Of a stretch of DNA of 64,000 nt, positions 46,004 to 61,000 are shown one piece after another (position 1 is the first letter of the stretch; each line of letters starts with the position of its first letter). A program made the translations under genes and the position numbers. The notes under the pieces were generated by a model. That model searched no databases and was not told where the DNA came from. It was given only the letters and a program-made list of their open reading frames with translations. The DNA comes from Leptasterias polaris (lineage: Eukaryota; Echinodermata; Asteroidea; Forcipulatida; Asteriidae). The DNA is taken from positions 3,410,001 to 3,474,000 of the forward strand of contig JAZGTN010000035.1 of assembly GCA_037783415.1 (NCBI GenBank), read 5' to 3'.

Positions 46004-49000
46004 GTAAGCTCTTTTCCAGGTTTAGTTAAACATTGTCGGAATGGTTCCAGTTTAGACGTAGAAAAACACACCTCAATTTCGTTATTGAAACTCTTTTGAA
46101 AAGAATTGGTTCTGATAACGGCTGGGTAAACGGGATCCCTTTCAATCGGGAAATGGAACCCCGATCACTTTGATCATTTTATAGAGAAAGGACAGATCGA
46201 GACTTCCTCTATGCTTTGATCTAACCGTAGATTTTCTTTTGCCATGTTTTCAAAAACTATTCTACTTTTTCAAAGTAGGCCTACAACTTATATAAAATTT
46301 AGTAAATCTAGGAACAATTGTGTCTATTCCAAAAATAAGTTTATATAAAGCGGAAAATTCAATTTGTTTTGTTTCAATTATTAATTATTTTAAAACAATT
46401 AGGCTATTAGATGTTTTGCTTTATTTAAAAAAATCAAAATATCACATCCATGTGCAATACCGGAATTTCATCTTTGAGAAGGAAAGGCCATTTTCATTTT
46501 GCAAAGTACACTTCCATTGAAAAATCCTATTTATTGGGAACAAACTTTTAAAGGGGCACCAACGATAAGACCAGGGCAACAACAGAGGATGGCCGAGGAT
46601 GGCCCCCGTGGCCTTTCCCTAGCCTTGGCCTGATTCTTTGATTTGAATTCACGTGAATTGTTCAATTGTTTAAATTTAATTTACAACACTAACAGATTCG
46701 ATTTCTAAACGGATTCAAAATCGAAGCTCCATAAAAATATAGCATACGGCAATGGTATTAATATAAGCAGACAAGGCGGAGAAGTGAAACTAACAAAAAG
46801 TCATGGACTCGAAGTGAAAAATATATGACCTTACAAATGTTATGATCTATTTGAAAGGCTATTAACTTTCAAATGTGATGATCTATTTGAAAGGCTATTA
46901 ACTTTCAAATGTGATGATCTATTTGAAAGGCGTTTAACTTTCAAATGTGATGATCAAGTTGAAAGGCTATTAACTTTCAAATGTGATGATCTATTTGAAT
47001 TGATATTATCATGCAAAAGTGGTGATCTATTTGATGCTATTTTGTTCTATATTCCATATAGGACTTAAGCCAAAAGATCACAATTTCACACTTACAAGAG
47101 TTTGGGATGTACTAAAGTTTTTAACTTTTACTATTAATGTTTCCTAAATCTGCATGTGGGAAAATTCACTTTCAACTAATACTGCTGTTTGTGTTTTGTG
47201 TATTTGACTTATGGTTATGCTTTTACTGTGAAGCATGCTCGAATGACATCGAATTTATGTGCGAAACGGGTGGACAGTGCCTCCCGGTAATTTGGAAATG
47301 CGATGGTCAACAGGACTGTGAAGATGGTTCAGATGAAAGTAGTTGTGAAGGTAAGAGGCAAGACGTTAAAACTGTAACACTTCCTCCCTCTGTGCCAATT
47401 TTATTTCTTTATATATTATTATAATTCGATACAATATTCATTATTTGTTTATAAATTTTCCCAACCCTGAGAAAGGATTGTCTCAATGATTCTTGTGTCT
47501 GTAAGACACAAAACATAGGATTAATTAACTTTTGTAAATCAATGTGGGGAACAGAAGAAATAAAATTGTTGCGTATATAAGCACCGTCAGCGTCCTGTTC
47601 AATGCTTAATCCCAATCATCCTTCTTTTGGGTAAGGCTTTGGTTGTCAGATTAATCAAAGTAACAGTTGAAAGCATCCCACAAAAGAGAAAATACTTTTG
47701 ATTTTAGGAATGGTCTCGTTGGTAACAGATCCAAACAAACACAAATTATTGTCCAAAGTACATTTTATATAAACACCTCTTTTATAAAACAAAAATTTGA
47801 TTTGATGTTCACAAACGTAGGGCTTGAGCACAGCTGCAATGCAGAGACTGAATTCAAATGCAGTGACAACAGTTGTATACCCATAGACTGGCAATGTGAT
47901 GGTGATGTGGATTGTGAAGATGGCTCCGATGAAGATGTTAACACCTGTTCAGGTATATTAAGTTCTATATAAGTAATTGGAAAATAGGTTTGAATGAAAT
48001 TCCCTCCATATTAAAACAAATTCAAAAGTTCAACAGTGCTATTGGAAAGTCTACAACAACAATACAAGTAGTAACATAACAGAAAGTAAACAACATCAAC
48101 AAAAATAATATTGGAATGGTGTGAGGAGTCCTTTCAGGTTTCTCAACTGATAAAGGTGTGGTGACAAATTCTTGCTGGGCTTACTTCCAGATGTGACTTG
48201 TGACAGCACTCAATTTCAATGTGGTTCAAAGTCATGTATTTCAAGCTATTGGAAGTGTGATGGAGATATAGACTGTGATGATGGCTCTGATGAGGCGGAT
48301 TGCATTCAGAAAATGTGCACAGAAAACGAGTTCCAGTGTACAGGGACTTCTCGATGCATTCCTACAAGATGGACTTGCGATGGCGATAATGATTGCGGTG
48401 AGGTTCTTACAAATCTTATACAGATCACTTTTGGCCTCATAAGGCACTGAACACGTTTGGTAATTGTCAAAGACCAGTATTCTCACTTGGTGTATCCCAA
48501 CATATGCATAAAATAACAAACCTGTGAAAATTTGGGCTCAATTGGTCATTGAAGTTGCAAGAAAATTATGAAAGAAAAAAACACCCTTGTTGTACAAATT
48601 AGTGTGCTTTCAGATAGGAATAAAAGGCTTCTGGCAAGAAGTCTTTTATTATTTTAGTGAGAAATTACCTCTTTCTCAAAAACTACGTTACTTCAGAGGG
48701 AGTCGTTTCTCACAATGTTTTATACTATCAACAGCTCTCCATTGCTCGTTACCAAGTATGTTTTTATGCTAATATATATTTTGAGTAATTACCAAACATG
48801 TACAGTGCCTTTAAACAGGAATGTCTGTGAAAGTATTTAGTGTAACGTCATCTCAAAGAGCTGCCAACAGACCCTTTGCATTGGCCGTCATCACTGAGGT
48901 CAAACGATGGAAATTTGCAGGCGTTTATGCGCCGTGCAAAACTCTTAGCCAATCAAAGGTATTCACTGACCTTAGTGAGGGCGCTATTTTGGGCTTGTGA

Positions 49001-52000
49001 CATCATATGCAAGGGTTGTATGGCAGCACTACAGTATACACTGCCCAAAATAGATGATCTGTGGTAGATACAACTGAAAGAAAGGTGTAAAATAGGAGAA
49101 TGAAGCTCAGTTTCAGAAGCTGAAGGAAAAGCGAACTAGTAGAAAAACTACAAAATTAGGTGAACATATTAGGCTTAGTTTCAATTCAGATTCAAAGTCG
49201 GGTCATATAGAGACACAGGAAGCAATTCTAATTATCTAATGGTGGGAGGAAATGCCAAACATGGTGGACTGCATAACTCAGTCATGTTATGTAGCCATTA
49301 TTCTATATGCCAAGGATCAATAAATGACTAGTGCAATGTACTCCCTAACATATATATATCTTTTTATTTCTTTGTAGACGATGGAAGTGATGAGCATGAC
49401 TCGGTGTGTAACGACCAGGCATCAAAATGCTCTGGGGAGCAAAGACAATGTGGTAATACTCTGTGTATTCCTGCGACATGGTGGTGCGACACTGAAGAAG
49501 ACTGCACTGATGGTTCTGATGAAGCCAACTGCAATGGAAGTAAGTGGAGAATTTGGTGGCAGCAGTGGGATCTTATAAGTTTGATTATATGAAGAACAGC
49601 TACGACAGCACACTAATTATGTAAACAGACAATTGTAAATTTACCAAAAGTGAAACAAGAATGTGAGGAATACAGGTTCATATGCAAGACAGGTTCATAT
49701 GCAAGACATTTTGAAAGTGATTCTGCTTATTTTTAAAAGAATAACAGTTTGCTTTATATTTCTAGTATTTTTAATTTTTAATGTACATATTAAAACTTCA
49801 AAAAAAAATTTGGAAAGATTTATGAAAATTAAACATTTAAATATAAGCCAGTCAGCATATTTATCATAAAAAAATTGCAACAAACATTTTTTGTTTGTTA
49901 CAAAAGTTACTGCAAAGCTTTGTTTTCTATTACAGCAACTGAGGTCACTACTAATCAGGTGACTGATCAGGTGACTACTCAGGTCACTGAGTCTACTCCA
50001 TCTCCATGCTCTGGGTCCAATTTCCAGTGCCTGACATTCCCAAAATTGTGTATCCCCCAACAATGGGTTTGCGATGGTCTCCCTGAATGCCGTAAGTCTT
50101 TGAAACCAAATGGAAAAATTCCTGGTTACTCACATTCCATTTAAAACAAATATCATTTGGGATAAATTTCATGGCATGGTAGTGTTTAGATTAGTAATAA
50201 GTAAGTCATATCAACCACAAGGGAAACTGTCTGGGTAAATTTTAATCAATTTTGGGGTTGAACAAAGAAAAATTTACTGTGTGAAATTTGAACCGCTGAC
50301 CTCCAGATAAACTTATGCCGGTGTCACAATCTCAGCTGTCTGGCATACTCAGAAATCCGTTTGACCTAGCCAGACATTTTAGCACGCTAGAGTCTCAGAG
50401 TGCGGCTTTGGCGGTTCACAGACAGACATTCTCAAAAAGGGTTTATTAAATGTAAGTCTACCAGCTTCTCAGAATTCCATGGCATTGCTTACACTTTTGC
50501 AACTTGAAAGATCCCATTCAAATTGATTTTTTTTGTTTTTTCAAAGAACATATTTGATTTACCTTTGTTTAATTAGTCGATTACAGTGACGAAGATCCTG
50601 CAAGATGCAATGTAGAGACAACAGAGAGTCCATGCTCCGGTGAACTGATGTTCGCCTGTAACAGTGGAATGTGTGTACTAAAGGCTTTCGTGTGTGACGA
50701 TTCTGAAGACTGTAATGATGGTTCAGATGAAGTAGATTGTGGTAAGTTCCAATCACGTCTTAACAGTGGTCTTGTAAATGTTGCTGTAGTAAGTTGACAC
50801 CAACTTGCACAAAATTTTTCTTCGGTGACAGATTTCTACTGAATATCTTATTATCATCTTCCAAGCACTTTAAGTTCCTGCGTTAAAATAAAAACAAAGG
50901 CAACAATTGAGTTTGATACCAATATTTCTTGAATGCTTTTTAAGCATCAAGAACCAATTAACATCACCGAGATTCAATTTCATTGGGCTCATGGATGGCT
51001 TTTGTTGCAGGGAAGATACCTAAAATTAACCCTTGTCACCAAGACACATTTGGTATTATGTAGAGGTTAAAACATCTGCTCTGGATCTACAGGGGTTATG
51101 GGTTCGAATCCCACCTGAGTAACCTGTGGTCTTTTTCTCCTCAGATCATGAAAAGCACTAAGTACAGAGTGGTTATCACACATCGTTTTAAAGTTAAAAC
51201 CGCCAGTGCAATCAACTTAACTGTTTGTGCTTTCAGCTGCTTATTTCAGGATTTGAACTTTCCTTTCACCACATAAAAGACATTTGTAACCCGCTCTATC
51301 GAATTGGGGAATATCTCGGATATTTTGAAAATTTAGTTATGCATACCATGTTAAGTAACTCACTGGCTTTCCAGTAATACCATTATTATTTCAGTAGCTT
51401 ATTCCTGTCCGAAGTTATCGGGCAATGAAGAAAGTCTACAAGACAAGGCCACTTCCATTTTTTACGACGTGTTTATTTAGATAATCGTTTTTAACAACAG
51501 CTAGCTATTGTAGCTATGCAAACAAGCTCAAGAAAACATACTTTTTGTGGATTTATTCATCTTTTCAATTAAAGGTAGATCAAGTTTCGTTTAACCTAAT
51601 ACCACTGAAATCACGGAATCGGTTTTTGTAGTGTTTTTCCATGATTTTCAAATGTCAAAAACTTTTATAAGGCGAGAAATCACGTAAACGTGAAATCACG
51701 TAAACGTGATTTCTGAGACATTCCTCATTTCGATAGAGCGGGTCACATTTGCTCAAGAATGCAGGAATAGCCCATGTGCATATCCCGGATGATCGGCACA
51801 CAAAGGATTCTGTGGGAAATCCCAGTCCATCATGGCGCACTGATTTTGAAGCACAGCACATTAAAACCTGGCAGAGCTGTATATTAAATTTAGCAAAGCA
51901 TCCATCATGTCAACTTGATTTTTGTTGTTGCTGTGCTCGGTTTCACAAAATGCATTGCCCCTTACCAAAATTTCCAATTCATTCCAAATGGATATCAAAG

Positions 52001-55000
52001 TTGGAAAGAATTGGAATGAGTTGGTGTGAGTTGGTTTATATTGGAATAATGAATTTCTAATTGAAATATAATCTTAGACCTACTCAGTCCAATTGGAAAT
52101 TCAATTGGACTCAGTTGGCTTACCAATTGGAAGTTTCACCTTCTAATATATTTCCGACAGAAAATTGTATTTCCCGATAGGGTTTAGTTGGAAAAAATTC
52201 AAACTGAATCCAACTGAGTCCAATTGGGTCCAATTGATTTTGTGCCAAAACACAACAATGGAAAAATTCCAATTGGTTCCAATTGGAAAATTGAATTGGA
52301 AATTTGGTAAGGCGCGATATATTTTTAAGATGGGACTTGTCTATACGAGCTATTGTGGGTTTGTATCTAACCCAAATAGCCTTCGAGCTTTTGTTTTGCA
52401 GGACTTGGAATGCACTAAGTATACAGTACACACGTTGGTATAAGGAAGAAACCAACACAATATCCAATCCAATAAGATTTTATACAGTTGTATTTCAATT
52501 CAATACAAGATGTTGAACCAGTGAACCCTTGTGGAGCAAGACAGTTTCACTGCCAGGTGGAGGGCAAATGCATTCCATCTGCATGGGCTTGTGACTCGGA
52601 TGCAGACTGCTCCGATGGCTCAGATGAACTGTATTGTGAGGAGGAATCGTGCCAAGAAAACGAATTTCAGTGCGAGTCAAACGAGTGCATCCGACAGCAA
52701 TTCGTCTGCGATGGAGAGCCAGACTGCCGTAAGTGGAATGCCAAAAATGCCACGCCATATTTACAGACAAAGTACAAATGGGATTGGCAATTATTCAAAG
52801 AATCACTGATTGTGAAGTTCAATCCAGTAACATTCCTCTTGAAAAAATATTTCTATCTAAAATATTGTCCTTGTTAAGAAAATCTAATTTGAAGCCTCCC
52901 CCTCCCCTTAAAATTGTATCTAAAATATTGTCCTTGTTCAAAGAAAATATAATTTGAAGTCTCCCCCTCCCCTAAAATCACCACTACTTATTTTGATTGC
53001 CTGAATCAAAATAAGCACATATTATATGAACAAGCAAAAAATCCCTAATAAAAACATGAACTTTTCTTCATTGTATTGGGACTGCATAACTTGTTGAAAC
53101 TTTCAGGAAGTTGTGATGAGCGGTCAGATGTACACCAGACTCAACCTCTGGTGTTTTTTATCAGCAGAGTGTGGGTCTAAGTACCAGTCTTGACACTTGT
53201 GCCCTTAAACAAGACACTTGACTATTATTGCTTGGTCCATGGGACAGGATAGGATGTGATGTAGAGGGGTAGGTCCCGTGTGTTGAGTAATGCATTTAAA
53301 AGAACCCAGTACAATTATTGTTAAGAGAAGGGGTTTTAATTGGGTTTTTTCCTAGTATGGTGGGCTGCAGACTGCACCACAGCACCTTGTTAAACCATTA
53401 CATAGTGCTACGCAAATTAATAGGTTTTATACAATTTAAACATAGCTTTGCAATATTATAACAATTTACAATAGTGGCTTCTTATATAGCGCTCATATCC
53501 ATCACTCAGTGACGTTCAAGACGCTTCAACATTCAGTATTTTCCTGCAAGGCATATGGAGCTACAGTTTTGAAGTATGAGACCTATTCCATTACATAGCA
53601 CCGTGTAATGGTCTACAAGGTGCTGTGGCGCAAAATGCAGCCAATCAAACCAGGAGCACCGGGGCAAACCCCTTCTCTTTCCGATAAGTGCACTGGGTTA
53701 TTTTTTGTGCATTACACAACACAACGGAACAACGGCTTTACGTCCCATCCGAATGACGCAACAATTATAGTTAAGTGTCTTGCTTAAGGACACAACTGTC
53801 ACGACCGGGACTCGAACCCACACTCTGCTGCACAGAAACACCAGAGCTTAAGTCCGTGGCTCTTATCTGCTCAGCCATGACACGCAACTACATATTATTG
53901 TTATTTTGATTACCTTGACTTCTTATTGAACCAGGTGATGAAAGTGATGAGGAAACCATACTTTGCAGTACAGAGGTGCCGATCGTGGTTTTACCCATCT
54001 GCCCTACAGATCCTTCAAAATTTTCCTGCGGGAAGGGGTTGTGTATCTTCAAGAGTTGGTTGTGTGACACGCAAAGGGACTGCTCAGATGGATCCGATGA
54101 AGAGAACTGTGGTATGTTAAAATAGTTAAAAGAAATATCACATCATTGGTATGGTTTTGAGTGGTTTTAACCTAATTTCTACTCTTAAGAGAACAAAAAT
54201 GCAGTTGGAAAAACACAAGGGTTTAATTTGATGAATATATTCAGTCCATACATTCACTAAGCAATGACAAATCTTGCTTTGCAGAAATTTGTTACCAACC
54301 AGATATACTGCACAATGTGCAATACTCTTCACTGGTTCTCTGCAAACTTACTAAATATTTTAATTGTATTTTTCTATTCCTATTATTAATGAATGTACTT
54401 TAATTTGTGAGCACCTTTTAAAAACACTGTGTCAATGATCTGAAAGGATTTTCCCTGGAGAAAATAAGCATAACAAACATTTTAAAACTTAAAAGTCTTT
54501 AGCCACCAATGACATCAAGGGGTCAATGCATATCATTATCATAGATAAACAGTTTTTGACTTCCTGCTGAAAAAGCCGCGCAGAGAGGTGCATTCTTGTT
54601 TTGAGTTCTGTGTTACTAAATGCAAATTTTAAGTGTAAAATAGTTCTTAACCGGCCTCTAAGACATTTACACTGCCACAAAAAGGTAATAATTAAAACAT
54701 TAAGAGCATCTTAGGGCTGCTCTTGCCTCTTAAAGAGGATGAGTTTCAGAAGATATTATTGTTCTTGTTCATCAGGGTCAGAAACCTCCTGTGCTGTTGG
54801 TGAATTCCACTGTTCATCCAATAACATCTGCATCCCTGAAGAATCAATTTGCGATTCCAGAATAGACTGCATTGATGGGCAGGACGAGATGGAGTGCCCA
54901 CCTGGAGGGACTACTACCCCACCTCCTCTGACCACCACATGCCCCAGCGCCTCGGCGGTCATGTGTGGGAGCGGGGAGTGTATTTTCAGTACCTGGTTGT

Positions 55001-58000
55001 GTGATGGGGAAAGTGACTGTGAGGATGGATCCGATGAGGAGAATTGTGGTGGGTTGTTTTCCTTTTTCTTTTTTATTGAGTTTTAACGATACAAGTCTTC
55101 TCATGGTAATGGATGGAGGTGGATTTCATTTTTCGGTTTATTGGCTGTTGAATTTTTCAATGTTACCTAGTGGCCGAGTGTGATACAATGGATAAGACTC
55201 AAAGGCCGTATCCAAATTGGTGGCTAGAGCTACGGCTACAACTGTTGCTAAACATGTTGCTAAGGACGTACTTCAATGCATGATGATGTGGAAATCTAGC
55301 CAAAGCCATAGCTGTAGCCAGCAATTTTGACATGACCTTACAAGACTGCTTTGGTCCTCTCAACATGTCGCTCCTTTTGACCCTCATGTCATTCAGCACC
55401 TTGAGGCAGAGCTGATCTGCAACTGTTTGCGCTTTATACATTTCTCTTTATTCTTATATAATTATCACACATGAATCATGGTTGCTTAATTTTTGGAAAT
55501 AGATTTCCACGAGTGATACTGTTCAGGGCATTTTTAGGCGACGCGATGCGCGGGTTTGGACCTGTATCATAACGCTATATACAGTTTGACTCTCAAAATG
55601 GCAGACGATGTGCAGACAGTAGCCGTGTGTGATGTCAGTGCAAGGGGTCAATATTATAAACTTTAATAAGAGACTTTATGGATGATAGAGGGCAGCAGAC
55701 TTTACTAGGTACATAGATATTGTGCTTGTGCCCGCAGATCTACAAAACAACAGAAAATTACCTGTTAAGTCTACTGCTATAATAGCCCATTATGCACGTC
55801 CTAAGATGTACAAGGATTCTAAATGAAATCCTCGTCCAAGCAAAATCGGCAACCATCATGGCCCACTGATTTTGGAGCAGTGCGGTACACGCGTCTATAA
55901 AATCTGGCATATTAACATGAAAACTACAACTTGACTTATTTGTTAAGTGCCCTAGAAAGAATAAACAACTGTGATTCCCAGCGGGATCCCACCAGGATCC
56001 CGCCGGGATCCCAGTTTCATTTTCTATGGGGTGTACTCAGTTTCCAAAGATGCATTGGCGCGGTACAGTCTTAAGAAGGCGCTTGTGCAAGTGGGCTACG
56101 GGATGCAACAAAGTCTCCCATTTAGTATAGCATTATGAATTCAATAGTTACAATAAGGGTTCTGTTATGTGTTTGGCTTTGCATGTAGATGAAACGCAAT
56201 GCAATAGTGAAATGGAATTCCAGTGCCAGAACGGGCAGTGTATTCCTAGGAGTTGGAAATGCGACGACGAGCCAGACTGCTTGGACAGATCAGATGAAGA
56301 AATGAGCCTATGTCAAGGTATTAATTCTGCAGAACCTATAGGTTTCCATGGTTAAACTGGAATTCATAAAAAGTAATAAGTGGAGGAACTATTTGGAGAT
56401 TTAGTAGGAGGACTCTAAGAAAATTGGGCCCTTGTGGGAAGAAGACAAAAAGTGAGATTTTAATTGTATGTGCTGGAGACATATAATAACCGATACACCT
56501 GTAGTTGCACGTTTTATGGCTCACGTTATCAATAACAATTGCCATAGTCCCAAGTGAAAATAAATTTTTGTCTGACAACCTGATTGATATCTGTGATCAG
56601 TGTAAAGCGAGTAATTGTAAAATTTCCACCCATAAATCATTGTTCTCCCTCATGAGTACAGACCAAGCATGTTCTGATGATGAGTTTACCTGTGATGATG
56701 GAACCTGCATGCCGTCTTCAGCTCGCTGCAACGGTGTTCAAGACTGCCCCGGAAACTCGGATGAGAAAGACTGCTCAGATGTTTGCACAGCACCAGACCA
56801 CTTCCAGTGTCCAAACAATTCTTCTTGCATCTTGATCTCTCAGCTTTGCGATGGCATTGATGACTGCCGAGGCGGGGTTGATGAAACAGAGTGCACTATA
56901 CGTAAGTCAAGACTGCAGATGGTAACAATTTGTCAAATGTTATTTCAAGGTGAACGGGAATGAGGATAAAGGAAGTGGAGTATACAAAGATGTAGACAAG
57001 ATGTAGATAACATGTAGACAAAACAAAGATAGCATGTGGATAAAATGTAGATAAGATGTAGACAAGATGAAGAAAAGATGTAGACAAGATGTAGACAAGA
57101 TGTAGACAAGGTGAAGATATAATGTAGACAAGATGAATATGCAGACACGATAAAGATTAAGGTAAGATGTAGACAAGATGTAGACAAGATGTAGACAAGA
57201 TATAGATAAGATGTACACAAAATGTAGACAAGATATAGATAAGATGTACACAAGATGTAGATGAGATGTAGACAAAACAAAGATAGCATGTGGACAAGAT
57301 TGTATAAGATGTAGACAAGATGAAGATAAGATGATAAGATGTAGACAAGATAAAGATAAGATGTACACAAGATGTACACAAGATGTAGACAAGATATAGA
57401 TAAGACAAGATGTAGACAAGATATAGATAAGATGTACACAAATTGTAGATAAGATGTAGACAAAACAAAGATAGCAAGCAGACAAGATGTGTTGATGTAC
57501 ACAAGATGTAGATAAGATGTACACAAGATGTAGATAAGATATAGACAAAACAAAGATAGCATGTGGACAAGATGTAGATAAGATGTACACAAGATATAGA
57601 TAAGATGTAGACAAGATGTGGACAACTTGTAAATAAGTACATTTTTTCCTCCAATATGGCAGAATATAATAGTTGCTTAGAATTAACAATGTCCCATCTT
57701 TTTTTTCTTCTCAGTAATACTACGCTTTCACAAAACAGACGATGAAGACTATAAGATATCTTGCAAACTGGTTTGATTGTTTCTTTTTTGTTGTGTCTTT
57801 TTTTTTACAGAGGCGTGTAGCGATGACAATGGAGGTTGTGGATACAGACAGTGTATCGTGGTCCCTAAGGGCTACTACTGCGAATGTGGAGCAGGGTATC
57901 AGTCCACTGAGAATGGATGTGAAGGTATGTCTGTTTACAAAAATTCATCATGGTAAAGCCATTTTGTTTGTCAACTCATTCAACTCAATGCAATCAAACT

Positions 58001-61000
58001 GAGGCTGAACGGGAAAATAGTCAGGCCCCCCTTTTTGATAAAGTGGTAACAGAGGTAACTTTTTTGCTGTTGCAGTAAGGGAATATGACAGTAATAATGG
58101 TAGTACGATATAAAGGCCAATAACAATATAAAGAGGCATCGTTTGCGGCTCACACCAGTTTTCAGGCATGATATTTGGTCCTTGGAAAAAAGTAGGAACA
58201 TTTTATTGAGTACAATTGGGCTGACAACACATGGTGTTATAGAGGCTATTATAGACTCTTCAGGCTACAATTACAATATTTCTAAATTTTCCAAGAGCTC
58301 AAAAATAGAAAATCAGACTAAAGTAGGAAGAATATCATGTCTGCCTTTTGTGTGTTTGGGATTTAAACCAGATACCATCCAAAACTGAAGCATTGTACAA
58401 ATGTGAATATTTAAAGAAAATTACTTTTAAATTTACGACACGAATTACATTAAGTTAGTTCAATGTGACTATTCATAGACTAAAATACAAATCACAAATT
58501 GACATACTCCCTAAATAGTGTCTGGCTTTTACCGATCTAGATATTGATGAGTGTGCACAATCGGCAGACAGCCTTTGCCCAGGCATAATCTGTACCAACA
58601 GAGACCCAGGCTACATCTGTGAGTGCCCCCACATGTCATATCTTGTTGACCTGGACAACAGAACCTGTGTATTTTCCAATCCGGTACCACCTAAGCTCCT
58701 TCTAGCAGACCGTACCAGAGTTATTGAACTGAATGTTTTTAATACGGCTGTTGAGCTTATAACAGAGGGAATGACAGCGGCCGTGGCCATCAGCTACGAC
58801 CCTATTGAGGATGTTGCTTATGTTAGTGATGACGTAACTAGAAACATAAACAGGTAAATTTACCACTATTTCCTTTTTTATTGACAGAGAGACTTTTTGA
58901 TTTGTATAATAATCCAAAATGAATTGAAAAGTAAATTAAAAAAACAAAATATTTGCCTCAAAGCCTTGACAAAGTTGCATTCAATAGATTAAAGACTTAC
59001 GCCGCTCCAACCTAAAAATCTTGAAGGCTATCAGAGAGCATACTGATCAAAACCATAGAGTTGAATAATAAAACTAGAGGGAGCACTCTAACACAGACGT
59101 AACCATGCTGGACCACCATGGGTTTGAATACCTATGGGTGAATTACATAAAAAAATGTTGGTTGTGTGAACTAGTGCGTGACCTATGCTTAACGATAGGT
59201 CGGCACCATTTTCTCAATGGCAAAAAAATGCTTCTTGTTGGGCCGTGTCACATCGCTTTGTATGCCCTCTATAAACTGTAGGATTAAACAGAGTTGTTAA
59301 ATCACCAGTTTATTTGAGAACCCTACAGCAGGTTAATATAACAACATTATTACATAGCGTTGTCGCAAACCGTTAAGTTCCAACATTGTTTTCCCGCCAT
59401 TCAACGTTTCAAATCCTGACTATATTTCTCGAGGTATCCAGTTTTATAAATAATTTTTTCTTTCACTTGTGTCACAGGCTCAATTTATCTGATGGCTCGA
59501 TTGACACCCAAGTAATTACAAATGATAGTTTTACGTCAGACGGCGTAGCATTCGACTGGATCTACCGTAATATCTACTGGACAGACAATGACGATAAAGG
59601 CATCAATGTTGCTTCATGGGATGGCAGTTACAAGAAGACGCTTATCAATGAAACTCTCGACGAACCTCGAGGAATTGCAGTTGATCCAACTGAAGGGTAA
59701 TATTTAGTGCTTGCCTACTTACAAACTCCTAACCCATCTGAATACACCAGTCTTATGGTTTGACTGCTGCATAAACAACAAATCCATAATGCAAGACATA
59801 CCAAACCATGGACACCAATCAAACCATGCCTCAAACCTTGGAAAGTCAACAAATCACTGGAAATATGTAAATTGCATATCGCACGTTTCAATTAACACTA
59901 CTTGAGGGCAATATGAGGGAATGTGAGTCTGCCTATTGAATAACCTAATAGAAAAACAAGGTGACTGGTGCAAAGAGTTCTTACTAGCATTTAAGTTCCC
60001 CCTGTAAAGCCTGGTTCATACTTCCTGCTAATGTGAAGCAAATTTTGACGTCATAGCTCTGTTTTCGTTGCGAATATATGTTTTGCAGGAGTTGCATACA
60101 TCTCACCTCTTCCGAATTTTTCATTGCGAATTTGTGACTTCAAAGTTTGTATCGCATTCGCACTCGCAGGAAGTATGAACCGGGCTTAACTGCTGCATGG
60201 AACATTTTCTACTGATGAGCAGCCTTTTAAAATGATCAGAATCATAGTTCCAGCCCTTAACTTGGCAAGTCTGAGCCCGAGTTTACTGTAGATTTTTTCC
60301 TCCTTTAGGTACATGTTTTGGACCGACTGGGGTTCGGCACCCCACATTGGAAGAGCTGCACTTGATGGTCAAGATGTGGTTACCATAGTTACTGAAGATA
60401 TCCTCTGGCCTAATGGTTTGGCTCTTGACTATGATGAGCAACGAGTCTTCTGGGTAGATGCTAAGCTGCATCGATTAGAGTCGTCGGATATCAATGGGAA
60501 CAATCGACATGTTATCCGTGATACTGATATCGCGCACCCTTTCGGTATCGTCGTACATCAGGTGCGTGATCATATAGGACTGACATCACTTGTAAGCCAA
60601 AGGTTAAAGGTTCAAGGGGATTTTTTTCAAGCGGAAGAGTTCACAGAAGTGAACAATACTCTCTATCAATATAAATTGTTTTTTTACCCTTACACCGATT
60701 ATTTATTATTATTATTATTATTTCTTTGACCAAGACAAAGAAAACAAAATTACAAAAGATAAGGTACAAGAAGATGTGTGTTAAGCATTGTATATTTAGG
60801 ACTTTCCCAAGTTCTGTGAAAAATTATCCACAGGCAAATCACTCGGGTTGGATTCGAACCCATGACTTTTGCATTGCTAGAGCAGATGTCTTACCACTAG
60901 ACCACTGAGCTAACCCGATAGCTAGAGGCAGTTGGAACCCATGGCAGCTAAATATGAAGTCTGAAGCAGAGAGTTTTTGTACAACAACCATGGAGATATT

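Noticed and set aside
47137..47424. ORF starting MFPKSACGK as an alternative LRP start
   Set aside because: It reads through an intron and the acceptor into exon 2. The upstream exon 1 supplies a signal peptide in the right phase with a TATA box.
56940..57689. Antisense ORFs of 165-249 codons (Leu/Ser/Tyr/Ile-rich)
   Set aside because: Low-complexity translation of the 12-bp satellite in an LRP intron.
60840..60916. Possible functional tRNA gene on the minus strand
   Set aside because: tRNA-like fold, but followed by a shared SINE body and lying inside an LRP intron.
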